A stretch of 64,000 nt of DNA from Gordonia alkaliphila (GTDB taxonomy: Bacteria > Actinomycetota > Actinomycetes > Mycobacteriales > Mycobacteriaceae), in assembly GCF_023017165.1 (NCBI RefSeq), contig NZ_JALKBW010000001.1, positions 1,116,001 through 1,180,000 on the forward strand. The letters are read 5' to 3'. Shown here in pieces: positions 18,783 to 27,319 of the stretch; position 1 is the stretch's first letter, and every line of letters begins with the position of its first letter. Both the position numbers and the translations under genes were made by a program. The notes below the pieces were generated by a model. That model searched no databases and was not told the origin of the DNA. It saw only the letters and a list, made by a program, of their open reading frames with translations.

Positions 18783-19480
18783 CGCGTCCACCGCGCCTGC
18801 TGCACGACCCACGCGCGGCGCCGCCGCTGTGTACGGTGCGCGTCGAGCGCCGGGGTCACCGCCCGCAGCGGCCCGGCCAGCGCGGCGAAGCCGCTGTCGG
18901 CCCGCAGCCGATCGGTCAGCGCTGCACGTTCGGCGGCAGGATCCCGCCGGTCGGGGACCGTCGCGCAGTGGGCCAGTGCCGTCCGCAGGCCGGCGGCGCC
19001 CAGCGCATCCAGGGCCGCGGCGCGGCGGCATCGTTCCTCCGGGTCGGGCGTCTCCACGAAGGCCGCGGGCGGCGACGGCAGCACGATCCCCCCGCGGGCC
19101 CAGCGCCGCAGGTCCGCGAGCAGGGCGTCGTCGACGGTCACCGTGGCCAGCAGCGCGGACACCGGATGCACCGGCCGCCGCAAGTCCTCGGCGGCCACGC
19201 CGGCAGCCGGTGCGGCGCGCGGCCCGCGGAGGTCGGCCTTGCCCGCCACCACGAGTACCGGGCGCACCTGCCCGTGCAGAAAGTCCCGGTCGCAGGGGCG
19301 GACCACCGCACCGAGGACGTGTACCAGCAGGTCGGCGGCCGCGTGCCGCGCGGGCGGCGCCGCGGGCCCGTAGGCCGGAAGGCCGAAGTGTCCGGACAGC
19401 GCCGCCGCCACGGTGTCCCGACCGGTTCCGCCGTGCCCGGTCACCGCGATCGAGAACGCCATCGTGCCGTCGTGATCCAT
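18779..19480 (-). CDS. Hypothetical P-loop-like protein
   Basis: A 233-residue protein starting at ATG 19480, which has an excellent GGGGGAGG ribosome site five bases upstream. The N-terminus 'FSIAVTGHGGTGRDTVAAAL' resembles a P-loop (GxxGxGRDT) but has Arg-Asp where GTPases have Lys-Ser/Thr, so nucleotide binding is uncertain. 'VRPVLVVAGKADL' resembles a G4-type NKxD loop (here GKAD). I know no family for it. The position between pckG and trmB corresponds to the uncharacterised Rv0209/Rv0210 interval. It is the first of three coupled genes. Confidence 0.5.
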   Translation of the reverse strand: MDHDGTMAFSIAVTGHGGTGRDTVAAALSGHFGLPAYGPAAPPARHAAADLLVHVLGAVVRPCDRDFLHGQVRPVLVVAGKADLRGPRAAPAAGVAAEDLRRPVHPVSALLATVTVDDALLADLRRWARGGIVLPSPPAAFVETPDPEERCRRAAALDALGAAGLRTALAHCATVPDRRDPAAERAALTDRLRADSGFAALAGPLRAVTPALDAHRTQRRRRAWVVQQARWTR

Positions 19481-19601
19481 ACGTGCCTCCCCCAAGGCCC
19501 GGCCCGTCTCCCCCAAGACGGATGGACTTCGACGGTACCGCCGCAACGCCGATCCGGGTGTCGAATACCTCCGAGCCGGGCGAATGCGGGACCATGGTCG
19601 G

Positions 19602-20360
19602 GTGAACACCGATGCCACCGCCGGGCCGCAGGACGACACCGACCGCTCGCGCCTCTATCCGCGGGTCACGAGTTTCCGCTTCCGTCGCGGCTCATTGACC
19701 GCCGGTCAGACGCGCAATTGGGAGCAGTTGTGGCCGACGATGGGCCGCGATCTGCGGACCGGTCCCGACCGCGCGACCGAACCGCCGCTGGACGCGCCGA
19801 CCTGGTTCGGCCGCACCGCACCGCTGATCATCGAGGTGGGCAGCGGCACCGGGATCTCCACCGCCGCGATGGCCGCCGAGGAACCCGACCACGACGTGGT
19901 GGCCGTCGAGGTCTACCAGCCCGGCCTGGCCCAGCTGCTCGGTCTCGTCGACCGCGGCGGCCTCACCAACGTCCGCATGGTGCGCGGCGACGCCACCGTG
20001 GTGCTGACCGAACTGGTCGAGTCGAACAGCCTCGCCGCGGTCCGCGTGTTCTTCCCGGATCCCTGGCCCAAGTCGCGGCACCACAAGCGCCGGTTCCTGC
20101 AGTCGGGCACCATCGCCCTGATCGCCGACCGGCTGGCGCCCGGCGGGATCCTGCACATCGCCACCGACCACGCCGACTACGCCGAGTGGATCGCCGAACT
20201 GCTGGCCACCCAGGATCCGGCACAGCCGCACGTGATCCCGTTGACCTACGATTCGCCGATCCTGCTGGAGCGCCCGACCACCAAGTTCGAGGGCCGCGCC
20301 GAGCGCGAGGGCCGCGACGTCAACGAGTTCGTCTACGTGAAGCCGCAGGTGAAGGCATGA
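19602..20360 (+). CDS. trmB: tRNA (guanine-N7-)-methyltransferase TrmB
   Basis: A 252-residue enzyme (from GTG 19602) that methylates N7 of G46 in the tRNA variable loop using SAM. Motif I is 'PLIIEVGSGTGISTAAMA'. The family hallmarks 'VRVFFPDPWPKSRHHKRRFL' (PDPWPKxxHxKRR) and the C-terminal 'TKFEGRAEREGRDVNEFVY' (TxFExR) are complete. An ATG at 19584 in the same frame would add six residues. The neighbours NYN and mmpL3 are the same as in mycobacteria. The stop overlaps the next start (ATGA). Confidence 0.94.
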   Translation: MNTDATAGPQDDTDRSRLYPRVTSFRFRRGSLTAGQTRNWEQLWPTMGRDLRTGPDRATEPPLDAPTWFGRTAPLIIEVGSGTGISTAAMAAEEPDHDVVAVEVYQPGLAQLLGLVDRGGLTNVRMVRGDATVVLTELVESNSLAAVRVFFPDPWPKSRHHKRRFLQSGTIALIADRLAPGGILHIATDHADYAEWIAELLATQDPAQPHVIPLTYDSPILLERPTTKFEGRAEREGRDVNEFVYVKPQVKA

Positions 20361-20989
20361 ACACCACCCCGGACACCACCAAGCGGGTCCTGCTCGTCTG
20401 GGACGCCCCCAACATGGACATGGGTCTCGGCGGGATCCTCGGCGGACGCCCCACCGCGGCCCACCGCCCCCGGTTCGATGCACTCGGCCGCTGGCTGCTG
20501 GGCCGCACCGCCGACATCGCCGAGGGCCACGACGAACTGATCGAGCCCGAAGCCACCGTCTTCACCAACATCGTCCCGGGCAGCGCCGAAGTGGTGCGCC
20601 CCTGGGTCGACGCCCTGCGCAACGTCGGTTACGCGGTCTTCGCCAAGCCCAAGCTGACCGACGACAGCGACGTCGACCAGGACATGCTCGACCACATCGC
20701 GCTGCGGGAGCACACCACCGGCCTGGCCGGCGTCTTCGTCGCCTCCGCCGACGGTCAGGCCTTCCGCGAGCCGCTGCTCGACCTGGCCCGCCAGGGTATC
20801 CCGGTCACCGTGATCGGCTTCCGCGAACACGCCGCGTGGGCGACCACCGCCACCGAACTCGAGTTCATCGATCTCGAGGACATCCCGGCCGTCTTCCGCG
20901 AGCCGCTGCCCCGCATCAGCCTGGATGCACTGCCCGACGACGGTGCGTGGCTCATCCCGTTCCGGTCGCTGTCGACCCTGCTCAAGTAG
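20357..20989 (+). CDS. NYN domain PIN-like ribonuclease (Rv0207c-like)
   Basis: A 210-residue protein whose ATG overlaps the trmB stop. The opening 'RVLLVWDAPNMDMGLGGILGG' carries the first acidic residue of the PIN-like fold. 'DDSDVDQDMLDHIAL' and 'LAGVFVASADGQAFREPL' give the second and third acidic positions, and 'GIPVTVIGF' the last strand. NYN proteins are metal-dependent RNases; translational coupling to trmB suggests tRNA or other RNA processing. The target is unknown. Confidence 0.84.
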   Translation: MNTTPDTTKRVLLVWDAPNMDMGLGGILGGRPTAAHRPRFDALGRWLLGRTADIAEGHDELIEPEATVFTNIVPGSAEVVRPWVDALRNVGYAVFAKPKLTDDSDVDQDMLDHIALREHTTGLAGVFVASADGQAFREPLLDLARQGIPVTVIGFREHAAWATTATELEFIDLEDIPAVFREPLPRISLDALPDDGAWLIPFRSLSTLLK

Positions 20990-21007
20990 CGCTGACCGAA
21001 TAGACGT

Positions 21008-21022
21008 TCGGGCTCCGCCCGA
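21008..21022 (+). terminator. Short hairpin after NYN gene
   Basis: TCGGGC-TCC-GCCCGA, a six-pair stem 19 bases past the stop, followed by a second GC-rich inverted stretch. This is a weak candidate terminator before the mmpL3 promoter region. Confidence 0.35.
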
Positions 21023-21121
21023 GCAAATGATCGGGCTGGCCCCGAGGGACCTGCTGGGTTCTCTCAGGCCGACCTGGAACAATTCCCAACGGGTTTTTGT
21101 CCGCGGAAGGAAGGAACCGGC

Positions 21122-24079
21122 GTGTTCGGATCCATCGGCTCATTCGTCTATCGAATGCGCTACACGGTCATCGCCGTGCTCGTCGTCCTCATGGGAGGGC
21201 TCGGCATCTACGGCCTGTCCCTGCCGAATTACCTCTCCCAGAGCGGCTGGTTCGCCCCGAACTCGGAGTCGGTGACCGGCTCGGTCATCGCCGACCAGTC
21301 CCTGGGGCGAGACCACAAATCCGACGCGCTGCTGCTGATCACGCCGCCGGAGGGCACGTCGATCGACGATCCGGCCTTCGGCGCGAAGGTCGAGAAGATC
21401 GTCGACGACATGGTGGCCGAGTTCCCCGGCATCATCAGCCGCGAGAGCCCGAAGAACGCGCAAGACCTCACGCGCGCCGGTCTCATCGACCCCTTCGCGG
21501 AAGCGACCAACTCCTCGCAGCAGATCGCGCAGGACATGAAGCGCGAGCGGATGTGGAACAAGGACGAGAACGTCGGCTTCATCTCCATCGGCATCGTCGG
21601 TAACGACGACACCACGATCCTGAAGAACTACCAGACCGTCGAGCCGTTCTTCCAGAATCTGGCCGAGCGGTACGACATGCCCGGCACCACCTTCCAGCTC
21701 GCCGGCCTGCAGCCCATCGCCGGTGCCATGAGCAAGGGCATGGAGCAGGACATCAAGCGCGCCGAGCTGATCGCGTTGCCGGTGGTGGCGCTGATGCTGC
21801 TGTTCGTCTTCGGCAGCGTGGTGGCCGCCGTCCTTCCGGTCCTGATCGGCGGTCTCACCATCGCCGGTTCGCTCGGCATCATGACGATGCTGGCGCAGGT
21901 CACCGAACTGAACGTCTTCGCGCAGTCGGTGGTCACGCTGATCGGCCTGGGCATCGCGATCGACTACGGCCTGTTCATGGTCAGTAGATTCCGCGAGGAG
22001 TTAGCCGAGGGCTATACGGTCGAAGCCGCGGTCCGAAGATCGGTGATGACCACAGGTCAGACCGTCGTATTCTCCGGCACCATCATCGTCGCCGCCCTGG
22101 CCTGTCTGTTGATGTTCCCGCAGCCCTTCCTGAAATCGGTGGCCTACGGCGCGATCTTCTCGGTGGGTCTGGCGGCGATTCTCTCGATCACCGTGCTGCC
22201 CGCGATCCTGGCGATCCTGGGCCGTCGTATCGACGCCTTCAGCGTTCCGTTCCTGAACCGCACCCAGACGCGCGACGAGATCATCAACGGCTTCTGGGGC
22301 AAGCTCTCCGGCTGGGTGATGAAGCACCCGGTCAAGACCGCCGTGCCGACGGTCCTGCTGCTCCTGGCCCTGATCATCCCGTTCAGCAACATCGCCTTCG
22401 GCGGTATGAGCGAGGCCTATCTCCCGCCGAACGACTCGGCGCGGAAGGCCCAGGAAGACTTCGACCGGTACTTCCCCGCGGAGCGGACCGAAGAACTCAA
22501 ACTCGTCATCCTCAGCGACCCGGGCGACGACGAGGCCGGCAGCAAGATCGCGACCATCGCGGCCGAGGCCAACAAGATCCCCGGTTTCACCAAGAAGTTC
22601 TCGCCGACCACCGATGGCGGCGGCATGACCGGCGTCTACGGCGATCCGGACACCGGTTACCCCGTCACCCAGATGTCCGCGGGCCTGGTGGATCGCGACA
22701 ACGCGGCCGAGGCCATCCGGGAACTACGTGCCATCGACACGCAGGGGATGCGGATGTACGTGGCCGGCATGCCGGCCCTGACCCAGGACTCCATCGACTC
22801 CCTGCTCGATCTCCTTCCGCTGATGGCGGTGCTGCTGGTGCTGGTCACCGGCCTGCTGACCTTCCTCGCGTTCGGTTCGGTGATTCTGCCGATCAAGGCC
22901 GCACTGATGTCCGCGCTCGGCCTGGGATCCACGCTCGGCATTCTGACCTGGATGTTCATCGACGGCCACGGCTCCTCGTTGCTCAACTACACGCCGGGAC
23001 CGCTGTTCGCGGCCGTGCTGGTGTTGATCATCGCGATCGTCTACGGCTTGTCGACCGACTACGAGGTGTTCCTGTTGTCTCGCATGGTGGAGGCGCGCGC
23101 GCAAGGCGCGAGCACCACCGAGGCGATTCGCGACGGCACGGCGCTCACCGGTCGCCTGATCACCGCTGCCGCCGCGATCCTGGTGGTCGTCACCGGCGCG
23201 TTCGCGCTGTCGAACATCGTGATGATGAAGTACATCGCGTTCGGCATGATCGCGGCGCTGATCCTCGACGCCACCGTGATCCGCATGCTGCTGGTGCCGT
23301 CGGTGATGAAGCTGCTCGGCGACGACTGCTGGTGGGCGCCGCAGTGGATGCTCAAGCTGCAGCGCAAGATCGGCCTCGGCGAGACCATCCTGGAGGACGA
23401 ACCGCAGTTCAAGGAGCACGCCCTCGCCGGCGTGCCCAGCGGCAGCACCAGCGCCGGCGGGGTGGTGGCCGTCGCCCAGGCGGAGACCACGCAGCTGCGC
23501 GTCCAGCTGCCGGACGAGCCGCGCCCGACGGCCGGTCAGGCCGAACCCCGAAGCCTGCGCGCATTGGCTCGTCGTTCCCGCAAGGACGACGACGTGTCGT
23601 CGTCGAGCCACCTCGACGAACTGGCCGACGAACCGGCACCGCAGGCCGCCCCCGCCTCGGAACCGGCCGTGGACCCGGAGCCGAGCCCGGCACCGGCGCC
23701 GCGCCCGAACCCCTCCGTCGGCCCGGACACCGGGTCCTGGCGTCTCGGCGTCGGCGGCGTCCGGCAGGGCAACCGCGACCTGCGGCCCCGTCCGCAGCCG
23801 ATGGCGCGCCCCGCGGTCCCGGCGCCCCCGGAGCCGCCCGCTCCGCCGGCACCCCGTCCGCAGGGTCCACCACCGCAGGCACCCGGACCGGCAGCGCAGC
23901 GTCCGCCGCAGACCGGCCCGTATCCGGTGCCGGAATCGCACGGTGAACCGGACCTGCCACCGCAGTACGGCAAGCCCGCGCAGCGCCCGACGCGGGAACG
24001 CCGCTCGGACCGGAGCGAACAGATCAGCGTGCAGGATCTGCTGCGCCGCAGCCGCGGCGGGGAGTCCGACCAGGACTGA
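21122..24079 (+). CDS. mmpL3: MmpL3 trehalose monomycolate transporter
   Basis: A 985-residue RND-superfamily flippase that exports trehalose monomycolate for mycolate outer-membrane assembly, and the target of several antimycobacterial inhibitors. Two Asp-Tyr proton-relay pairs are intact: Asp281-Tyr282 in 'GIAIDYGLFMVSRF' and Asp646-Tyr647 in 'GLSTDYEVFLLSRM'. Twelve helices and two extracytoplasmic porter domains (about 40-210 and 425-565) are evident. From about residue 750 comes a long Pro-rich disordered cytoplasmic tail ending in a charged segment. The start is GTG 21122 after GGAAGGAAGG. Adjacency to trmB and NYN matches Rv0208c-Rv0206c. Its presence implies a mycolate envelope. Confidence 0.95.
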   Translation: MFGSIGSFVYRMRYTVIAVLVVLMGGLGIYGLSLPNYLSQSGWFAPNSESVTGSVIADQSLGRDHKSDALLLITPPEGTSIDDPAFGAKVEKIVDDMVAEFPGIISRESPKNAQDLTRAGLIDPFAEATNSSQQIAQDMKRERMWNKDENVGFISIGIVGNDDTTILKNYQTVEPFFQNLAERYDMPGTTFQLAGLQPIAGAMSKGMEQDIKRAELIALPVVALMLLFVFGSVVAAVLPVLIGGLTIAGSLGIMTMLAQVTELNVFAQSVVTLIGLGIAIDYGLFMVSRFREELAEGYTVEAAVRRSVMTTGQTVVFSGTIIVAALACLLMFPQPFLKSVAYGAIFSVGLAAILSITVLPAILAILGRRIDAFSVPFLNRTQTRDEIINGFWGKLSGWVMKHPVKTAVPTVLLLLALIIPFSNIAFGGMSEAYLPPNDSARKAQEDFDRYFPAERTEELKLVILSDPGDDEAGSKIATIAAEANKIPGFTKKFSPTTDGGGMTGVYGDPDTGYPVTQMSAGLVDRDNAAEAIRELRAIDTQGMRMYVAGMPALTQDSIDSLLDLLPLMAVLLVLVTGLLTFLAFGSVILPIKAALMSALGLGSTLGILTWMFIDGHGSSLLNYTPGPLFAAVLVLIIAIVYGLSTDYEVFLLSRMVEARAQGASTTEAIRDGTALTGRLITAAAAILVVVTGAFALSNIVMMKYIAFGMIAALILDATVIRMLLVPSVMKLLGDDCWWAPQWMLKLQRKIGLGETILEDEPQFKEHALAGVPSGSTSAGGVVAVAQAETTQLRVQLPDEPRPTAGQAEPRSLRALARRSRKDDDVSSSSHLDELADEPAPQAAPASEPAVDPEPSPAPAPRPNPSVGPDTGSWRLGVGGVRQGNRDLRPRPQPMARPAVPAPPEPPAPPAPRPQGPPPQAPGPAAQRPPQTGPYPVPESHGEPDLPPQYGKPAQRPTRERRSDRSEQISVQDLLRRSRGGESDQD

Positions 24080-24108
24080 CACATTGGTGCGGGAACGTCG
24101 CCGGACAC

Positions 24109-24114
24109 TAGGGT
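24109..24114 (+). promoter_or_regulatory. Leaderless -10 element for YbhN-like gene
   Basis: TAGGGT ends seven bases before ATG 24122. This favours 24122 over the in-frame GTG at 24113. Confidence 0.55.
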
Positions 24115-24121
24115 GCTACCC

Positions 24122-25192
24122 ATGACCGACGACAAGCCGGAACGCCGGGCGTGGCGCCGTTGGCTGCGCGTCGGCATCGTCGTCGCCGTGATCGCGATCC
24201 TGTCCACGGAGGCGTACCTCGTGTGGCCGCACCTCGCGCAGGCGTGGGATCACCTGGGCGAGATCAACTGGTGGTGGGTGCTGGCCTGCATCGTCGCCGC
24301 CGTGCTGTCGATGGACAGCTACGCGCAAGTCCAGCGCGTGCTGATGCACTCGGCCGGGGTGCGCGTGCGGCAGCGGGAGTCGTTGGCGGTGGTGCTGGCC
24401 TCCAACTCGATCTCGCAGACCATGCCCGGCGGCCAGGTTCTGGGTCCGGCGTTCATCTACCGGGAGAGCCGCAAGTGGGGTGCCAGCCCGGTGGTCGCGT
24501 CGTGGCAGCTGGTCATGTCCGGCCTGCTCGCCGGTGTCGGCCTGGCCGTGCTCGGTCTGGGCGGCGCACTGCTCGCCGGCGCCAAGACCAGCCCGTTCTC
24601 GGTCATGTTCAGCGTCGTGGGCTTCGTCGCCTTCCTCGCCGTGATTCAGTACTTCGCCTCGCACCCGGAATCGCTGGAGGGGGCGGGCCGCCGCCTCCTC
24701 GGCTGGATCAACAACCTCCGCGATAAGCCGCGCGACCACGGCGTCGCGCGGCTGCAGCGAATCCTCGGTCAGCTGCAATCGGTGAAGCTGACCCGCCGGG
24801 CCGGGGCCGAGGCCTTCGCCTGGAGCTTCTTCAACTGGGTCGCCGACGTGGCCTGCCTTGCGTTCGCCTGCTACGCGATCGGCGCCGAACCCGGCTTCGC
24901 CGGCCTGATGGTGGCCTACGCCGCCGGCAAGGCGGTCGGCACCGCGGTGCCGCTGCTGCCGGGCGGCCTCGGCGTGGTCGACGCCGTCCTGGTCCCGGCG
25001 CTGGCCGCGGCCGGCATGTCCGGCGCCAACGCTCTGCTCGCCGTGCTGATCTACCGCATCATCAGCTACTTGCTGATCGCCCTGATCGGCTGGGCGGTGA
25101 TCGCGCTGCGCTACCGGGGCGCGATCAGCGCGCGCGACGACCTCCGCAGCGAGATGGCACGCGAAGAGGGCGACATCAGCCCTGCCGGATAG
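24122..25192 (+). CDS. YbhN/UPF0104 (lysylphosphatidylglycerol synthase TM region-like) membrane protein
   Basis: A 356-residue integral membrane protein with about eight helices and the family features 'LASNSISQTMPGGQVLGPAFIYRE' and 'GKAVGTAVPLLPGGLGVVDAVLVPAL' (the PGGxGxxD/E motif). The family is the membrane half of MprF without its synthase domain and is thought to flip lipids. It follows mmpL3 as Rv0204c does, so a lipid-handling role in the envelope is plausible but not shown. The start is set by the leaderless promoter at 24109. Confidence 0.8.
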   Translation: MTDDKPERRAWRRWLRVGIVVAVIAILSTEAYLVWPHLAQAWDHLGEINWWWVLACIVAAVLSMDSYAQVQRVLMHSAGVRVRQRESLAVVLASNSISQTMPGGQVLGPAFIYRESRKWGASPVVASWQLVMSGLLAGVGLAVLGLGGALLAGAKTSPFSVMFSVVGFVAFLAVIQYFASHPESLEGAGRRLLGWINNLRDKPRDHGVARLQRILGQLQSVKLTRRAGAEAFAWSFFNWVADVACLAFACYAIGAEPGFAGLMVAYAAGKAVGTAVPLLPGGLGVVDAVLVPALAAAGMSGANALLAVLIYRIISYLLIALIGWAVIALRYRGAISARDDLRSEMAREEGDISPAG

Positions 25193-25195
25193 CCT
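25190..25195 (+). promoter_or_regulatory. Possible leaderless -10 element for DUF3054 gene
   Basis: TAGCCT overlaps the preceding TAG stop and ends six bases before ATG 25202. The intervening GGAGG is too close to the ATG for a normal ribosome site, which favours a leaderless start. Confidence 0.4.
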
Positions 25196-25201
25196 GGAGG
25201 C

Positions 25202-25606
25202 ATGCTCGCCCTCACCGCTGTCCTGGACGTCGTCGCGATCGGAGTCTTCGCCTCCGTCGGCCGCTCCAGCCACGATGAGGGGCTGAGCCCGGCCGGCGTG
25301 TGGGACACCGCCTGGCCGTTCCTCGTGGGCGCCGCCGTCGGTTGGCTGATCGTCGGTCTCCTGCGGCGCGCTCCATTCGCACTGGCGCCGGGCGGGGTGA
25401 TCATCTGGATCTCCACCGTGGTGGTGGGCATGCTGGTTCGCTGGGCCACCGACGCGGGCACCGCGACGGCGTTCATCATCGTCGCCACCATCTCGACGGC
25501 CATCCTGCTGCTGGGCTGGCGTCTGATCGCGCTCACCGTGCTGTCCCGGTCGGATCGCTCGGGCACGTCGAGCGGTGCGGGCGAAGCGACTCAGTCCAGC
25601 CGGTAG
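25202..25606 (+). CDS. DUF3054 family membrane protein
   Basis: A 134-residue protein of four hydrophobic helices. 'LDVVAIGVFASVGRSSHDE' at the N-terminus, a short loop with 'TAWPFLVGAAVGWL', and 'GGVIIWISTVVVGMLVRW' match the DUF3054 pattern (small actinobacterial membrane protein, function unknown). It starts nine bases after the YbhN-like stop. The 3' end overlaps the convergent lipoprotein gene by 16 bases. Confidence 0.72.
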   Translation: MLALTAVLDVVAIGVFASVGRSSHDEGLSPAGVWDTAWPFLVGAAVGWLIVGLLRRAPFALAPGGVIIWISTVVVGMLVRWATDAGTATAFIIVATISTAILLLGWRLIALTVLSRSDRSGTSSGAGEATQSSR

Positions 25607-27219
25607 TACTTCTGCGCCACCTGCAGCGCAGCGGTCCCGGAGGCGTCGCCCTCGCAATAGACCACGATCACCTTGCCGCCGGAGATGCCGACGAACCAGC
25701 CGGGTCCGGCCGGACCGTTGGTGCCCACCAGCGCCCGGAGGCCGGGTGCGCCGGTGAGGTCGCTGGCGTCGCCGCGGCGGGCGATGGTCGCCATCTGCGC
25801 GGCCAGGCGGGCCACGGTGGCCTGATCTATTGCGCCGAGTTCGCCGTCGCTCACCTTGGTCGGCGTGTCCTTGATCAGGTGCGGCGCCACCGAATCGGTC
25901 TCGCCCTTCAACGACCGGGCCACCGAGACGCCGAGCACTCCCATGTTGAGCATGGTCGCGGTGAAGTTCTGCGGCGCGAACGTGGCCGCCGACACCGACG
26001 GACGCGATCCGCCGGGCGGGCCGGCCACACCGGGCACGGTGAAGGTCAAACCCAGCCCGAGGTGCTGCCAGCGCTGTTTCGCCTGCCCCGCGTCCTTGGC
26101 CGTGTCGTCGACCGCCCCGAAGACCGGATCGAGGGTGCTGCCGGTCGGGTAGGCGATGTCGGCCTGGATCCGCGCGTCGGCGGCGGCGTCGTTCTGGGCC
26201 ATCGCGAGAATGCCGCCGGTCTGCGCGTCGAAGCTCATCATGGTGGCGGGCTGCGCCACCTCGACCACCGCGTCGCCGAGGGTGAGCTGCTCGTTCTGGT
26301 TGACGGTCGTCATGATGTCCGGCGCCGGTCGGCCCTGCTCACCGGCCAGTTTCACCGGGGCGCGCCCCGGCGCGGCCTCTTGCACCTGCCAGCCCGAGGT
26401 CGCGTTGCGCACCGCCTGCCAGTAGTTGGTCAACCCGGTCGACAACGGTGTCGACAACCGTCGGTCGCTCATCACCAACATGCCGGTCTTGACCACGGTC
26501 ACGCCCGCGATGCGTTCCGGATCAGCGGCCAGCACCTTCATGTCGGGGTCGCGCAGCGTCACCGCGACCGCCTTGCCTCCCTGGGCCGCGACGATCTTCT
26601 CGTTGATCACCGCGGGGGTGATCAACGGCGCGATCGGTTTGAGGGCCGCCGCCAGGGCGTTGACCGAGCGCTGCAGGTTTCGGGTCGCCGCCGGGTCGAT
26701 CACGATCTCGTTGACGGGCTGCATCTGCATGAAGGCCTTGCCCGAGGAACTGCGCACCGTCGGCGCCGGGGTGGCGTCGGTGCGCACCATCTGCAGGCGC
26801 GCGCCCACCGGCATGCCGGTCTTCAACAGCCCCTGCTCCCACTGCACCTTCCAGCCGGTCGACAGCCGCCGCAGGCTGCCATTGGTGGTGGTCTCGTAGG
26901 CGCGGTCGTCGGCCCATTTCCAGTTGGTGCGCATCGTGAACGACGCGGTGCCGTCGCTGTACTCCACCGTGTTGCGGATGTCGACGTCGACGGTGCGGGC
27001 GTGCATGCCGGCGAAGGTGTCGCTGAGCGCGTCGGCGGCCTGCGACGGCGAGGTGGTCAGTTCCGAAGCCGCCTGCACGTCCTGGCTGGCCATCGCCGCC
27101 GCGAACGCGCGGGCCGCTTTCGCCGCTTCGGTGTCGTCGCTGCCGCAGGCGACGAGCGCCAACGCGCACACGGTACTGACGCACAACGCCATCACCGAAC
27201 GCCACGACCGCAAGTTCAT
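25591..27219 (-). CDS. PBP-like lipoprotein with NTF2-like N-domain, catalytic motifs lost
   Basis: A 542-residue secreted lipoprotein: signal peptide with lipobox LVAC (Cys25), an NTF2-like MecA_N-type domain (about 30-150), a dimerisation-type region, and a transpeptidase-like domain from about 310. It resembles the PBP-lipo group (M. tuberculosis Rv2864c). However, the active-site block reads 'YPTGSTLDPVFGAV' (Ser361-Thr-Leu-Asp364), with Asp where the essential SxxK Lys should be, and the KTG box region reads 'LVGTNGP'. It should therefore be unable to acylate. It may scaffold or sense peptidoglycan. ATG 27219 was chosen as directly preceding the signal peptide; GTG 27243 is an alternative. 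It is divergent from the pirin gene. Confidence 0.75.
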   Translation of the reverse strand: MNLRSWRSVMALCVSTVCALALVACGSDDTEAAKAARAFAAAMASQDVQAASELTTSPSQAADALSDTFAGMHARTVDVDIRNTVEYSDGTASFTMRTNWKWADDRAYETTTNGSLRRLSTGWKVQWEQGLLKTGMPVGARLQMVRTDATPAPTVRSSSGKAFMQMQPVNEIVIDPAATRNLQRSVNALAAALKPIAPLITPAVINEKIVAAQGGKAVAVTLRDPDMKVLAADPERIAGVTVVKTGMLVMSDRRLSTPLSTGLTNYWQAVRNATSGWQVQEAAPGRAPVKLAGEQGRPAPDIMTTVNQNEQLTLGDAVVEVAQPATMMSFDAQTGGILAMAQNDAAADARIQADIAYPTGSTLDPVFGAVDDTAKDAGQAKQRWQHLGLGLTFTVPGVAGPPGGSRPSVSAATFAPQNFTATMLNMGVLGVSVARSLKGETDSVAPHLIKDTPTKVSDGELGAIDQATVARLAAQMATIARRGDASDLTGAPGLRALVGTNGPAGPGWFVGISGGKVIVVYCEGDASGTAALQVAQKYYRLD

Positions 27220-27307
27220 AGTCACAATTTTCACTTTATTCACATGCGCTTCGCCACCCGGAGCGTTCACGGTCCTGCGTCTAACTGGTCACGATCCGGT
27301 CTCCGTT

Positions 27308-27313
27308 GATAAT
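27308..27313 (+). promoter_or_regulatory. Leaderless -10 element for pirin gene
   Basis: GATAAT ends six bases before ATG 27320 in an A/T-richer stretch; no ribosome site is seen. Confidence 0.5.
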
Positions 27314-27319
27314 GGAACC

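Noticed and set aside
17121..19373. A 750-codon open frame on the plus strand over the pckG-trmB interval
   Set aside because: It is Arg/Pro/His-rich, lacks any motif, and lies opposite three minus-strand genes with proper ribosome sites and start-stop overlaps.
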